Positions 49,361-58,404 of a DNA stretch of 64,000 nt are shown piece by piece. Below the pieces are notes generated by a model. It had not been told where the DNA came from. It did not search any database and saw only the letters and a list, made by a program, of their open reading frames with translations. Numbering within the stretch: position 1 is the stretch's first letter; each line of letters starts with the position of its first letter. The translations under genes were made by a program, and so were the position numbers. The DNA comes from Secundilactobacillus similis DSM 23365 = JCM 2765 (GTDB taxonomy: Bacteria > Bacillota > Bacilli > Lactobacillales > Lactobacillaceae), in NCBI RefSeq assembly GCF_001311075.1, contig NZ_BBAD01000001.1:1-64000 (forward strand), in the 5' to 3' direction.

Positions 49361-50467
49361 ATGATTAAACCAATCACACAGCGTATCGGTATCCTGATTC
49401 CAGCACTTGATCCGGATCAAAACTTGGTGACGTTAATCGGGCAACTCTTGGCGACCAACCAGTTTGATCAACGAATCATCATTGTGGATGATGGGAGTGC
49501 GGATAAGCAAATTTTCCAGCAACTAGCAACCCAGTATCACGAGCGACTTCGCATCATCTATAACACTGATAATCACGGGAAGGGGACGGCGCTTAAACAA
49601 GGGTTTACGGCCTTTATCCAAGATTATCCAGAGGTTGTTGGCATCGCCACGATGGATTCAGATGGGCAACACACGGTGCCTGATCTACTCAATTGCATCG
49701 ACTTATTTGCCAAACACTCGGATGATATGGTGACCGGGCAGCGGACCTTTCCGAAATCAGTGCCGCTAAGAAGTCGGTTTGGCAACCTGCTGACGAACGC
49801 ACTGGTAAGAGGACTAACCGGCTTACCTATTACGGACACGCAAACTGGGCTACGGGTGATCCCAATCGCCTATGCTAAAACCGCGCTAACGTTTACCGGT
49901 CAGCGCTACGCCTTTGAGTTTGAGATGTTGTTACAAGCTAAGGCCAACCACGTCGGCATTCATGAACAGCCCATTCAAACCATTTACATCGACAACAACT
50001 CGGCCTCCCACTTCCGGGTGATTCGTGATTCGCTGTCGATTTACCTGCGCTTCATTAAATTTGCGTTGAGTGGGCTGTTGTCGTTTATCGTCGACATCGG
50101 CCTATTTGCCCTGATCGTACATATTACCACCACTTATTCACTGGACACGGTACTTTCGGCCACCATCATCGCGCGGCTGTTGTCGGCCATCGTCAACTAT
50201 ACGGTCAACCACCACATGGTATTTGACCGCCAAGGACACGCTACGTTGATCAAATACATCCTATTAATGTGCGTTCAAATGCTGATCTCCGGCTACGCCA
50301 CGCACGCATTGAGTGTCATGGTTGCATCAGGGCACAGCTTAACGTTGATCACCACCGGTGTTAAAGTGGTGGTGGATTTCTTGCTGTTCCTGGTGAGCTA
50401 TCAGGTGCAGAAACGCTGGATTTTTAAGAAGGAGTCGTCGCATCATGGGCATGAGCAGAAAGCGTAA
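49361..50467 (+). CDS. Glycosyltransferase family 2 with C-terminal GtrA domain
   Basis: A 368-residue two-domain protein. Residues 1-225 form a DPM1-like GT2: RIGILIPALDPDQNL, IIVDDGSADK, GKGTALKQGF, MDSDGQHTVPD (DxD) and TGLRVIP. Residues 235-355 form a GtrA-type four-helix membrane domain (FALSGLLSFIVDIGLFALIV ... YQVQKRWIF). Such proteins load a sugar on undecaprenyl phosphate and help flip it, feeding a surface polysaccharide. AAAGGAGC precedes the ATG. It overlaps the next gene by 23 bp, so they are translated together. Confidence 0.9.
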   Translation: MIKPITQRIGILIPALDPDQNLVTLIGQLLATNQFDQRIIIVDDGSADKQIFQQLATQYHERLRIIYNTDNHGKGTALKQGFTAFIQDYPEVVGIATMDSDGQHTVPDLLNCIDLFAKHSDDMVTGQRTFPKSVPLRSRFGNLLTNALVRGLTGLPITDTQTGLRVIPIAYAKTALTFTGQRYAFEFEMLLQAKANHVGIHEQPIQTIYIDNNSASHFRVIRDSLSIYLRFIKFALSGLLSFIVDIGLFALIVHITTTYSLDTVLSATIIARLLSAIVNYTVNHHMVFDRQGHATLIKYILLMCVQMLISGYATHALSVMVASGHSLTLITTGVKVVVDFLLFLVSYQVQKRWIFKKESSHHGHEQKA

Positions 50468-52423
50468 ATTCGTATACTTTATCGCCATTGGATTATCGGT
50501 GCTATACCTGCTGTGGCGGATTTTCTTCACGATTCCGTGGGGCACTAACTTACCGGTGCTGATTTTTGGGTTAGCGTTGGTGATCAGCGAAGTGGTGTCG
50601 AACCTGACTGCTACGTACTGATCATTTTTCGGTTGCTAGAATCTCAGAGTCAAGAAGACTTTATCATCCCGGATTATGATCCGACACAACCGGTGCCGCG
50701 CGTTGATATCCTCATTGTGACGCATAACGAGGACGTTGAGTTGTTGCAAAAGACGATCAACGCTGCCACCTTCATCGACTATCCTGAACCAGAAAAGGTC
50801 AACATCGTGGTCTGTGACGATGGTAACCGACCAGAAGTCGCGACCTTAGCAGCTAAATACCACGTGCAATATATTGGCATGGAAGGCAACCATGAAGCCA
50901 AATCAGGTAACATCAATCATGCTTTAGCACAGTTGGATGCGCCGTTATTTGCGTTATTTGACGCGGATATGATTCCATTTTCAGGCTTCCTGAAAGATAC
51001 GGTGCCGATTTTCTTGCGGAACTTTCGGCGGTTAGAAGAAGACCCAGACCATACGAAACCACTGGGCTTTATCCAAACGCCTCAGAGTTTTTATAACGCT
51101 GATATTTTTCAATTTAACCTCTTTTCAGAAAAAATCGTGGCTAACGAACAGGACTTCTTTTCCCGGGACGTTAACATTCTAAACGGCCATAACCAAACGG
51201 CGCTGTTTACGGGGTCCAACGCAATGTTTCTCCGGAAGGCCGTTGATGAAGTTGGTGGCTTTCCAACCGACACCATCACCGAGGACTTCGAGTTGGGGTC
51301 CAAGATCAACATTGCGGGGTATTCAAGTTTCGCGACCACGCAAGCTCAGTCTAGCGGCACGACGCCGATTGATTTAAAGGGCGTGATCAAGCAACGGACG
51401 CGGTGGGCGCGGGGCGTGATTCAGAGTTGCCAAAACCTGCACATTTTTACGAACCCGAAGATTCCATTGCTTAACCGAATTATCTTGATCAACACCTACC
51501 TCTACTGGTGGTCGTTTTTGCGACGCTTGATTTACATTGCAGCACCAATCTTGTACGCGTTGTTCAAATTCCAGGTGGTGAACGCTAATTTCTGGGTGCT
51601 GATGATCGTTTGGGCACCAGGGTACTTCCTATTACACTACGTCTTAAACGATGCTTCCAGCGAAATTCGAAATGAGCGCTGGGGCGAGGTGCAAGAAACC
51701 TTCTTTGCGCCGTACCTGTTTTTCCCAGTCATTTTGGAAACGTTGCGGATCCGCGCGAAGCATTTTAAAGTCACCCAAAAGAAAGTCAGCTTTTCCATCA
51801 AGGATAAGCTTTACATCCTGCCTTACTTCTTCATGTGGTTAGTCACGCTGATTGCCATCGTGAAGTTCAACTACGGTAAGTGGGGCGCCGAAATCATGGT
51901 GGGAAGTGTCATCACGTTCTGGCTGATGATGCACTTTATCAACCTTAGTTTCTGCGTGTTCATTGCCATGGGCCGAAACGTGTACCGAAATGCCGAGCGG
52001 TTCGACCGCCACGTGGTGGGCCGAATCAAGGCAACGGGCACCGACCACTGGCTGGTGATTCACACCAACGACGTCTCGGATTCAGGTTTGTCGTTTACCA
52101 CGAAGGACGTGACGCAGGTACTGAAAGACCAGCAGGCCTTCGAAGGCGTCATCTTCCACGGCAAGGTGCCAATCCACTTCACCGGCAAGATTATCCGCCT
52201 GATTCAAAACGACGCCGGCGAGGTCACGTATGGCGCAACCATCGTGATGAGAGCGCAAAAGGACCGCAACCACTACATGCAAATCATTTATGATGGCAGT
52301 AACGGCGAGTTGCCAAAGGAGCAGGATGCGTGGGTGACGCCGTTTGATGAGTTGAATATGAATTTGACGATGCGGTTGAGGACTTTGGAGAGACGGGTTA
52401 GTGTGTTCAGGAATAGAGCGTGA
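50445..52423 (+). CDS. Cellulose-synthase-like glycosyltransferase with PilZ domain, frame broken
   Basis: A BcsA-like processive GT2 of about 659 residues. Two N-terminal helices (KFVYFIAIGLSVLYLLW...), catalytic residues DDGNRP, FDADMIP, TEDFEL and QRTRW, four to five C-terminal helices, then a PilZ domain (VGRIKATGTDHWLVIHTN, with RNAER upstream and DVSDSG matching RxxxR and D/NxSxxG for cyclic di-GMP). The product cannot be told; it may be cellulose-like or another beta-glycan. The frame breaks at 50612 (one T missing: NLTA-YVLIIFRLLES). GAAGGAG precedes ATG 50445. Element F begins over its stop codon. Confidence 0.9.
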
Positions 52424-52660
52424 GGAGAAGCGGTTAGAGAGCGGAGTATAAGGCGACTTCAGCTAAAACGCCTGGGCTTTGGGCGTTTTAGCTGAAGTTG
52501 CCTTATATGCAGCTCTCTGCTTCTCCGAACGCGTTTCGGCGTGGCCGAGGGAACAAGTTGTGAAATAGTAATTTCATAGTGATTAATTCCCGGGAAATAT
52601 AATTTCAAGTGGCGCCGAAAAGAACGTTGCCAGAAAGCACGTCGCCATTAATACACGGTA
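52416..52660 (+). repeat. Hypervariable hairpin element F
   Basis: Core 52416-52546: GGAGAAGC/GCTTCTCC, CGGTTA, AGAGAGC/GCTCTCT, arms GTATAAGGCGACTTCAGCT and AGCTGAAGTTGCCTTATAT with a TGGGCTT loop, ending GTTTCGGCGTGGCC. GGCGCCGAAAAG follows near 52612, then GCACGTCGCC. The 310-bp gap holds no gene. Confidence 0.82.
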
Positions 52661-52734
52661 ATAGATAAAACGCAAAACGCAAAACACAAAACAAAGTTCC
52701 ACCACCCCAAAAATCAAAAAAGGAGGCCCCACCC

Positions 52735-54600
52735 ATGTCCATCCTCGGCATCGCAATCTACATCATCAGCTTAATTGGTTTCACCGGAATGCTCCGGATG
52801 CTGGGCGTCAACCAGTACCTCTCATGGATCACGGCCATGTTGACGCAAACGCTGATCATGTATGGCTTTGCGATGATGAAGTTGCTCAACCTTGGCTTCA
52901 AAGTTGTCATCGGCTTGGGGATTGCCTTTTTCATCATTCGGATGATTCTGGTGCTGTTTAAGGGTAATCGGTTTCGGTTCAAATACGAAGGCATCCACTA
53001 CTTCGATATCTGGATGGTGTTACTGGGCCTATTAATGATTCGAATCCTCTATGCTAGTCCGTTGATCCACTACGATAACTATTCCCACTGGGCGTTGATC
53101 GTTAAATTTTTGCTGTTTGAGGGGCATTTACCAGCAGCTGCGGATGCGTCACTCGTGACCTTTACGTCGTATCCGCCTGAAATGGCGTTGTATATCACCT
53201 ACTTCGTAAAATTGGTCGGGTTCAGTGATGGCGCCATGATCGTGGGGCAGTTTCTGATTATTTGGTCATCGCTCTATGCGCTATTTGGCGCCATTCGAGA
53301 CCGCACGCGGGGCTTGATGTCGTTCATGCTTTGCTTTGTGATCGCGGTGACTAACGTGTTTAACATTGCGATTCGGATGAATAATCTGCTGGTGGATTAC
53401 GTCTTGCCAGTATTAGCGGCAGCGGGGATTATCGGGATTTACGTTTACCGAAAAGAGCCGGTTCGGCAATGCCTGCATACGATGTTGTTTGCGAGTGCCC
53501 TGTTGCTGATCAAGAACTCAGGTGGCTTTTACGTGGCCATTTTATCTGGCTTCCTGCTGTATCAACTGGTTGTGAACCAGCGTGGCCATTGGTGGAAGCG
53601 GGTGCCGGTTGCGATTTTTGGAACGGCGCTTTCGGCTGGTGTCGGCTTTCTGCCGTTTTACTGGTGGGATAACCACGTTAAAACGGTATTTACCACGGTG
53701 TCCAAGCACCAAATCAGTACCAAGGCTTACTCGCATCAATTGGCGAGTGAGGGTGGCAAAGTCGTTGCTAAAATCGGGCACAAATTCTTAGAAGCGATTT
53801 TTAGCGGTAACTCATTGTCGACTAAGGGTGTGTTGTTGATCAACATCACGTTACTAGTCGCTTGGCTGGCAATCCGGTTCATCAGTCACAAGCATAACAA
53901 TTTGCTGAAAACGCTGATTGCCATCGACTTTGTGTTCGTCAGCTACTACATCAGTTTATTCGCGATGTACGTGGTGTCGATGCCGTACGCGGAAGCGATT
54001 GTTCTGGACGGTTTCGAGCGCTACATGTCTAGTATGGTGATCTTGAACCTGTTAGTTGGGGTCGTTGCAATGGCGATTGCCATGGACCGCGCGTTTATGG
54101 AACAGCGAATTGAAAAACGCAGTATCCGTTCGTTCCAGTCGATCATTTCGAAGAACGTGTACCAAATCTCGGCCTTTGTGCTGATGATTTTCTCCGTGAT
54201 TATGATGTTCTCAGAAATCAACGGGATTCAGTACAACAACTCGATTGGTGAAAATGAGTTACCAGTTCAAATGACCCGCATCGCGCACCAGAGCTACCAG
54301 GATAACCATGTGAAAATTCTACTGGTGGATCCGCATCCCACTGACGTTGATAATTATTTCGCGGGTTATGTTGGCCGCTACTACTTCTTTTCGGATAAGG
54401 TGATCGGCCAAGAGAACTTTGATATGCCGGCAAAGCAGTTCCATACGACACTCAATCAGTACCAGTATGTCGCCATTCCGGAGTGGCACCGGACCTTTAC
54501 CGTGATGGTGGGGAAGGTTTATCACCAACACTTTAAGACCGGGCTGTACCGGGTGACGCCGAATAAGTTGGTTAAGGTGTCTCGAATAGCAGTTAAATAA
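52735..54600 (+). CDS. Polytopic membrane protein, GT-C-like, in the exopolysaccharide cluster
   Basis: A 621-residue protein with about 12-13 transmembrane helices. After the second helix pair comes a luminal segment with HYDNYSHWALIVK, resembling the acidic catalytic loop of GT-C glycosyltransferases, and then a long loop TFTSYPPEMALYIT. The C-terminal 100 residues are extracellular. I do not recognise a precise family; polymerase, flippase or lipid-linked glycosyltransferase roles all fit. AAAAGGAGGCCCC precedes the ATG. It lies downstream of the BcsA-like gene and upstream of the GGEEF gene. Confidence 0.75.
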   Translation: MSILGIAIYIISLIGFTGMLRMLGVNQYLSWITAMLTQTLIMYGFAMMKLLNLGFKVVIGLGIAFFIIRMILVLFKGNRFRFKYEGIHYFDIWMVLLGLLMIRILYASPLIHYDNYSHWALIVKFLLFEGHLPAAADASLVTFTSYPPEMALYITYFVKLVGFSDGAMIVGQFLIIWSSLYALFGAIRDRTRGLMSFMLCFVIAVTNVFNIAIRMNNLLVDYVLPVLAAAGIIGIYVYRKEPVRQCLHTMLFASALLLIKNSGGFYVAILSGFLLYQLVVNQRGHWWKRVPVAIFGTALSAGVGFLPFYWWDNHVKTVFTTVSKHQISTKAYSHQLASEGGKVVAKIGHKFLEAIFSGNSLSTKGVLLINITLLVAWLAIRFISHKHNNLLKTLIAIDFVFVSYYISLFAMYVVSMPYAEAIVLDGFERYMSSMVILNLLVGVVAMAIAMDRAFMEQRIEKRSIRSFQSIISKNVYQISAFVLMIFSVIMMFSEINGIQYNNSIGENELPVQMTRIAHQSYQDNHVKILLVDPHPTDVDNYFAGYVGRYYFFSDKVIGQENFDMPAKQFHTTLNQYQYVAIPEWHRTFTVMVGKVYHQHFKTGLYRVTPNKLVKVSRIAVK

Positions 54601-54721
54601 CATAAAAAATGACTCTGGATTTAAAATCGAAGTGCAACACTTAGTAAAATATTTTAAGATGACAGCAAAAAACACCAACCAATAAGGTCAGTAACTGACT
54701 TCTTGATTGATGTTAATGATG

Positions 54722-54955
54722 CTATTTTGGGTGCCGTAGCCGGTACTTTTTTCGTTCGTTTAGCCACAATATCCAGAGGTCGATGACGACGTTAATAAAA
54801 ATAAGCACACCGGTTAGGAGACTTAGCCATAACGGGTGATAGAATATCGTAACGATCATCAGAACGAACGTTGCGATACTAAAAGGGCCAATTCGGCGAT
54901 TCCAGGTGGCATATGGTTCAATCAAAACCCGTGGTGTTTTTTGCGGTGCTTTCAA
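54722..54955 (-). CDS. Small two-helix membrane protein
   Basis: A 77-81 residue protein with two transmembrane segments (GPFSIATFVLMIVTIFY and LWLSLLTGVLIFINVVIDLWI) and a basic tail RKKYRLRHPK. TTG 54955 with GGGGGAA before it is the most likely start; an in-frame TTG at 54970 is possible. No family recognised. Location between the polysaccharide and GGEEF genes suggests, but does not prove, a linked role. Confidence 0.55.
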   Translation of the reverse strand: MKAPQKTPRVLIEPYATWNRRIGPFSIATFVLMIVTIFYHPLWLSLLTGVLIFINVVIDLWILWLNERKKYRLRHPK

Positions 54956-55157
54956 TTCAATTTCCCCCAATTGCGAGCTGTTCGAAATGATAAAACGTTC
55001 GCAATTTTAGGGTACACGCTTTTCACGGCAGTCACAAGTTTAGAAATACTAATCTAATCATATTATAACTAAACGTTAAGCTGCTGCCAGCGGTAGTTAT
55101 ACCAAGCAATAACCCATTGCGTCAAATTAAACCGTGCATTCATCATATTTCCGGGGT

Positions 55158-55163
55158 TATAAT
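55158..55163 (+). promoter_or_regulatory. -10 element of the GGEEF gene
   Basis: Perfect TATAAT at 55158-55163 with no clear -35. It lies after the first in-frame ATG (55117), which argues for a downstream translation start. Confidence 0.45.
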
Positions 55164-55209
55164 GATACTGATATCAAAAAATGAACCGGAAAGGTGGTGG
55201 CGGCGACCC

Positions 55210-56361
55210 GTGCCTCTTCATATTATAATCATGTCGTACTTTTCATCGTTGATTGCTAACGTGATCGTGATGTTGGGTGCGATTTCAATTTTTGTATGGC
55301 TAAAAGAAGATACGACGAACACGTGGATTCGGCGCCATCGCAACGCCATCATGGTAGTGGGCGGCATCTTATTCATGCTGTTTGTTCAATCGGAATCGTG
55401 GACAAATGCCCACCTTTCAACCGTCATGATGGGCTTTCACTGGACGTACCTTAACCTCGAAATGATCGCACTTTATAATTTCACGCTTCAGACACGAACG
55501 CGGTGGCAACTGCTGAGCACCCTTGGGTTAACAACGATGTGGTTCGTTTACAATACCAAAACTTATACGGCAAATGCGATTTTATTTTACGCCCTCGTCA
55601 TAGTGGTCGAAATCGCCATCTTTGCGGGCTCGCGGAAAATTCTGCATAGTGGTTGGCTGTATTTTGGCGGTCTATGGTTGCTGGCAGCCTCGGCCTTTAA
55701 GCTAACCACGGTTATTTACGCCCACCAAGATCTGCTAAGCTGGGTACGTCAGATTAGCGCACTGTTGATTTTGCAACTGGGGTGCTTCCTTTATGGCCAG
55801 TCACTACTGTCAAAAATTGCGTCAACGGAGCGCAAGGCGCGGTTTGATGAACTGACGGGGATTCATAACTTCGCCACGTTTAACCAAGATTTGGAACAAC
55901 TATTTGACGACTTTAAACAAAACGGGCACGCCTACGCCATCTACTGCATGGACATTGACTGGTTCAAGCGGATCAACGATACCTATGGTCACGTGGCCGG
56001 CAACGATGTGTTGCGGGCGGTGGCGCAGTGCTTGAGCCGAGAAGTTGAGTCTGTCGAGTATGAAGCCGTGGTTTACCGAACCGGTGGCGAAGAATTTACC
56101 GTGATCTTGAAAAACGTCATTACGGACCCCAAGCGGGCCGCCGAAGTCTCGTTGCAGTTGCAGCGGGCGGTTCGAAAGTTGCGGTTCGACTTTGCGCCCG
56201 AAATGGAAGTCCATATTTCCATCGGGCAGGAGCGGGTCGTTCCCAGCGATACCAGTTATCTAGAAACCTATAAGCGGGCGGATAAATACCTCTATACATC
56301 AAAGCGGAGCGGTCGCAACCGAATTACGGTTCGGGGCGAAACGTTGGCCGAAGATATTTAG
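55210..56361 (+). CDS. Membrane-bound diguanylate cyclase (GGEEF)
   Basis: About 383 residues: six to seven N-terminal transmembrane helices (SLIANVIVMLGAISIFVWLKE ... LLILQLGCFLYGQSLL) acting as a sensor, then a GGDEF domain starting RKARFDELTGIHNFATFN. The active site is RTGGEEF with metal-binding DIDWFKRINDTYGH, so it should make cyclic di-GMP from two GTP. An RxxD inhibitory site is absent before GGEEF, so product inhibition is not expected. The start is taken at GTG 55210 (AAAGGTGG upstream); ATG 55231 is an alternative. It is the obvious source of signal for the PilZ domain encoded at 50445-52423. Confidence 0.9.
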   Translation: MPLHIIIMSYFSSLIANVIVMLGAISIFVWLKEDTTNTWIRRHRNAIMVVGGILFMLFVQSESWTNAHLSTVMMGFHWTYLNLEMIALYNFTLQTRTRWQLLSTLGLTTMWFVYNTKTYTANAILFYALVIVVEIAIFAGSRKILHSGWLYFGGLWLLAASAFKLTTVIYAHQDLLSWVRQISALLILQLGCFLYGQSLLSKIASTERKARFDELTGIHNFATFNQDLEQLFDDFKQNGHAYAIYCMDIDWFKRINDTYGHVAGNDVLRAVAQCLSREVESVEYEAVVYRTGGEEFTVILKNVITDPKRAAEVSLQLQRAVRKLRFDFAPEMEVHISIGQERVVPSDTSYLETYKRADKYLYTSKRSGRNRITVRGETLAEDI

Positions 56362-56472
56362 GTTATTCCCCGGGAAATTAAGACAAAGATTAGGTCGTGC
56401 CCAACGCAAGGTTGAGCGCGATTTTTTTGTCTGTTATGCTGGGAGTAACGAGAATGAGGGGAATGAAAATCG

Positions 56473-56952
56473 ATGAGCGCCATTGCACAACAACTGAAAG
56501 CAGCCCGCAAGCAGACGGGGTATTCTCAAAGTGAGGTGGCGACGATTCTGCACGTCACGCGCCAGTCGATTTCAAAGTGGGAAACCGGGCGGAGCTATCC
56601 GGATATTGATAATTTAATTCAACTGAGCGACTTGTATCACGTGTCGGTGGATGCGCTGGTTCGAGCAGACCATGAGGAGGCGCCTAAAGCTGATCAACCG
56701 CAACCTGAACGGTATCAGAACCGAGATGAGGGGTTATTACTGTTGGTGCTGACGCTGGCGTCTGGGTTGATTGCGCCAGTTGGAATCCTGATGCCAATTT
56801 ATACGATGTGGCGAAATACCAAGTATAACAGTCTCCATAAACTGATTTATGTGATTGGGGTTGTGGTGATGCTGGTGAGTTTGTGGGGGACTTACGTCAT
56901 GGTGTCGGATAATTTTGGGCCGACGGAGACGACAGTTTATCGGGTGAAGTAG
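56473..56952 (+). CDS. XRE family regulator with membrane helices
   Basis: A 159-residue protein: a HTH_3 domain at residues 5-60 (AIAQQLKAARKQTGYSQSEV, LHVTRQSISKWETGRSYPDI, LIQLSDLYHVSVDALV) and two C-terminal hydrophobic segments (LLLLVLTLASGLIAPVGILM and LIYVIGVVVMLVSLWGTYV). Such membrane-tethered Xre proteins occur in lactobacilli as sensors of unknown signal. GAGAATGAGGGGAATG lies upstream. Monocistronic. Confidence 0.87.
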   Translation: MSAIAQQLKAARKQTGYSQSEVATILHVTRQSISKWETGRSYPDIDNLIQLSDLYHVSVDALVRADHEEAPKADQPQPERYQNRDEGLLLLVLTLASGLIAPVGILMPIYTMWRNTKYNSLHKLIYVIGVVVMLVSLWGTYVMVSDNFGPTETTVYRVK

Positions 56953-56973
56953 GGAGGCGCTTTACTGTTCTCT

Positions 56974-57096
56974 AGCTGAAACGAGTTCCAAAAGGCAGAG
57001 AGCTGCATGTAAGGCCGACAAGGTAAAAGCCCAGACCCATGGCTTTCACCTTGTCGGCCTTACACACCGCTCTCTAACCGCCTTTTTCCACTCTCT
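56974..57096 (-). repeat. Hypervariable hairpin element G
   Basis: Minus-strand order: GAGAGTGG, AAAAGGC/GCCTTTT, CGGTTA, AGAGAGC/GCTCTCT, arms GTGTAAGGCCGACAAGGT and ACCTTGTCGGCCTTACAT, TGG-rich loop, GGAACTCGTTTCAGC. It lies head-on to the XRE gene, so it does not follow a same-strand stop codon. Confidence 0.8.
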
Positions 57097-57189
57097 GCAA
57101 CGTTTCCTTTCCCCCACGCACGCAATAGTTGCTAGTGTATTTCCGCCAACCGGCTTACACTAAAAGAGTTCTGATAGGGGGAAATTCGC

Positions 57190-57462
57190 ATGCAACTGAA
57201 ACGACAGCAACACACCCAACCTAAAGTCTCAGCAACAACGCCACCCGCGACGCTTAATTGGGTTGGCGGGTTGCTGACCGTCTTGTTAACCGGCGTAGTC
57301 GTGGGGACGACATTACCTTGGTTAGCGCAACGGTTTAGTTTTACGGGCCCCGTGACCGGGTTGACGGGATTGATTCTAGCGGCACTCATTGGCATGGGCT
57401 TGCTAGCTGGATTCAAGCATGTCGATGGATTGGTGGTACACGTTAGGAGTCGTCAGCAATGA
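57190..57462 (+). CDS. Small membrane protein of unknown function
   Basis: A 90-residue protein with two predicted helices (GGLLTVLLTGVVVGTTLPW and GPVTGLTGLILAALIGMGLLAG) after a Gln/Thr-rich basic start. Its last bases overlap the next gene's ATG, and AGGGGGAAATTCGC precedes ATG 57190. No family recognised; the overlap suggests a two-protein unit. Confidence 0.65.
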   Translation: MQLKRQQHTQPKVSATTPPATLNWVGGLLTVLLTGVVVGTTLPWLAQRFSFTGPVTGLTGLILAALIGMGLLAGFKHVDGLVVHVRSRQQ

Positions 57463-57848
57463 GGATTAGTCGATTGTGGGCACCACGGACACGACCGTGG
57501 TGGCTAGCGTTAGGAATTATTACTTCAGGGATTTATGCCATGGGACTCAGTGACCAGATCCTAGTTAAGCTGGGACTTTGGTTACTGTTTGGGGGCATTA
57601 ATGTCCTTGCGGTGATGTTAGGGTTCAAATACCCGAAGATTTTGGACAGTGGACAAATGGGCAACTTCGGTGAAATGTTCGGCTACATGTTGGTCGATGC
57701 GTTTGTTGCCGTCGTTTATTTCCTAGGTAATACTCACTTGACCGGAATTGCCAAAGTAATCTGGCAGATCGGTAAGTGGGGCTGTTGCTTTGGCGGACTG
57801 ATTTTAGTGATGGTACTGTTAACGTTATGGTATAATCGACGACATTGA
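57459..57848 (+). CDS. Membrane protein of unknown function
   Basis: A 129-residue protein with four predicted helices (WWLALGIITSGIYAMGL, LWLLFGGINVLAVMLGF, YMLVDAFVAVVYFLG, GGLILVMVLLTLWY). ATG overlaps the preceding stop (ATGA type), so the two are translationally coupled. I do not recognise the family. Terminator follows. Confidence 0.65.
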   Translation: MRISRLWAPRTRPWWLALGIITSGIYAMGLSDQILVKLGLWLLFGGINVLAVMLGFKYPKILDSGQMGNFGEMFGYMLVDAFVAVVYFLGNTHLTGIAKVIWQIGKWGCCFGGLILVMVLLTLWYNRRH

Positions 57849-57905
57849 AAGAGTGGTTCAAGCGAGTTCTAGCAAGGGTTAGAGCGAGGTTGAATCACTC
57901 TTTTT
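57847..57905 (+). terminator. Terminator of the small membrane operon
   Basis: AAAGAGTGGTTCAA / TTGAATCACTCTTTTT with a wide loop. Confidence 0.65.
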
Positions 57906-57950
57906 GCATGAAAACTTAATAATAAAATTAAAAATAAATAACAAAACGTC

Positions 57951-57979
57951 TTGACAATTCTCACTAAAATAACTAATAT
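57951..57979 (+). promoter_or_regulatory. brnQ promoter
   Basis: TTGACA (57951-57956), 17 bp, TAATAT (57974-57979), just before the T-box leader. Confidence 0.75.
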
Positions 57980-57992
57980 GAGTGTCAATCAA

Positions 57993-58269
57993 ACAGAACA
58001 CGCAATGAGAAAGTTGAGTAGGCGTGGTGGACCTGTCAGTGAGCTTCGATTAGTGAGAAGAAGTGAGGTTGCCACGGTGAACATCCCTTTCGAGCGATGT
58101 ACCGAATTTAAGTAACGTACATTGGTGGCACCCATTATCGTGCTAGCGTATCGCCTGTGGGCCGTACGTGAAGAGGTCATATCAGTGATGGTATGACAAT
58201 GTAAGGTGGTACCGTGCAATTAAATTAACTGCACCTTTAGTTCGATGTCGAACTGGGGGTGCAGTTTTT
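57993..58269 (+). promoter_or_regulatory. T-box leader, isoleucine specifier
   Basis: The leader has GAGTAGGC on the 5' side and GTGAAC-ATC-CC on the 3' side of Stem I, giving an AUC (Ile) specifier at 58083-58085, the T-box AAGGTGGTACCGTG (58203-58216), and the terminator AACTGCACC / GGGTGCAGTTTTT with an inner TTCGA/TCGAA pairing (58227-58269). Uncharged tRNA-Ile would promote readthrough into brnQ. Confidence 0.9.
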
Positions 58270-58404
58270 GTTTTCTAATGGATGCACACCACTCAACCAA
58301 CTATTGCGAGTCAGGAAAGGAAGTGAGGGCTTTGGAAGATCAGATTGGTCCGATTCAGATTAGTCAGCATCAGAGAAACGTTAACTTTATGGGGGTAACA
58401 AAAT

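Noticed and set aside
57989-58219. 76-codon minus-strand ORF and 58245-58502 plus-strand ORF
   Set aside because: Both are shadows of the T-box leader and the start of brnQ.
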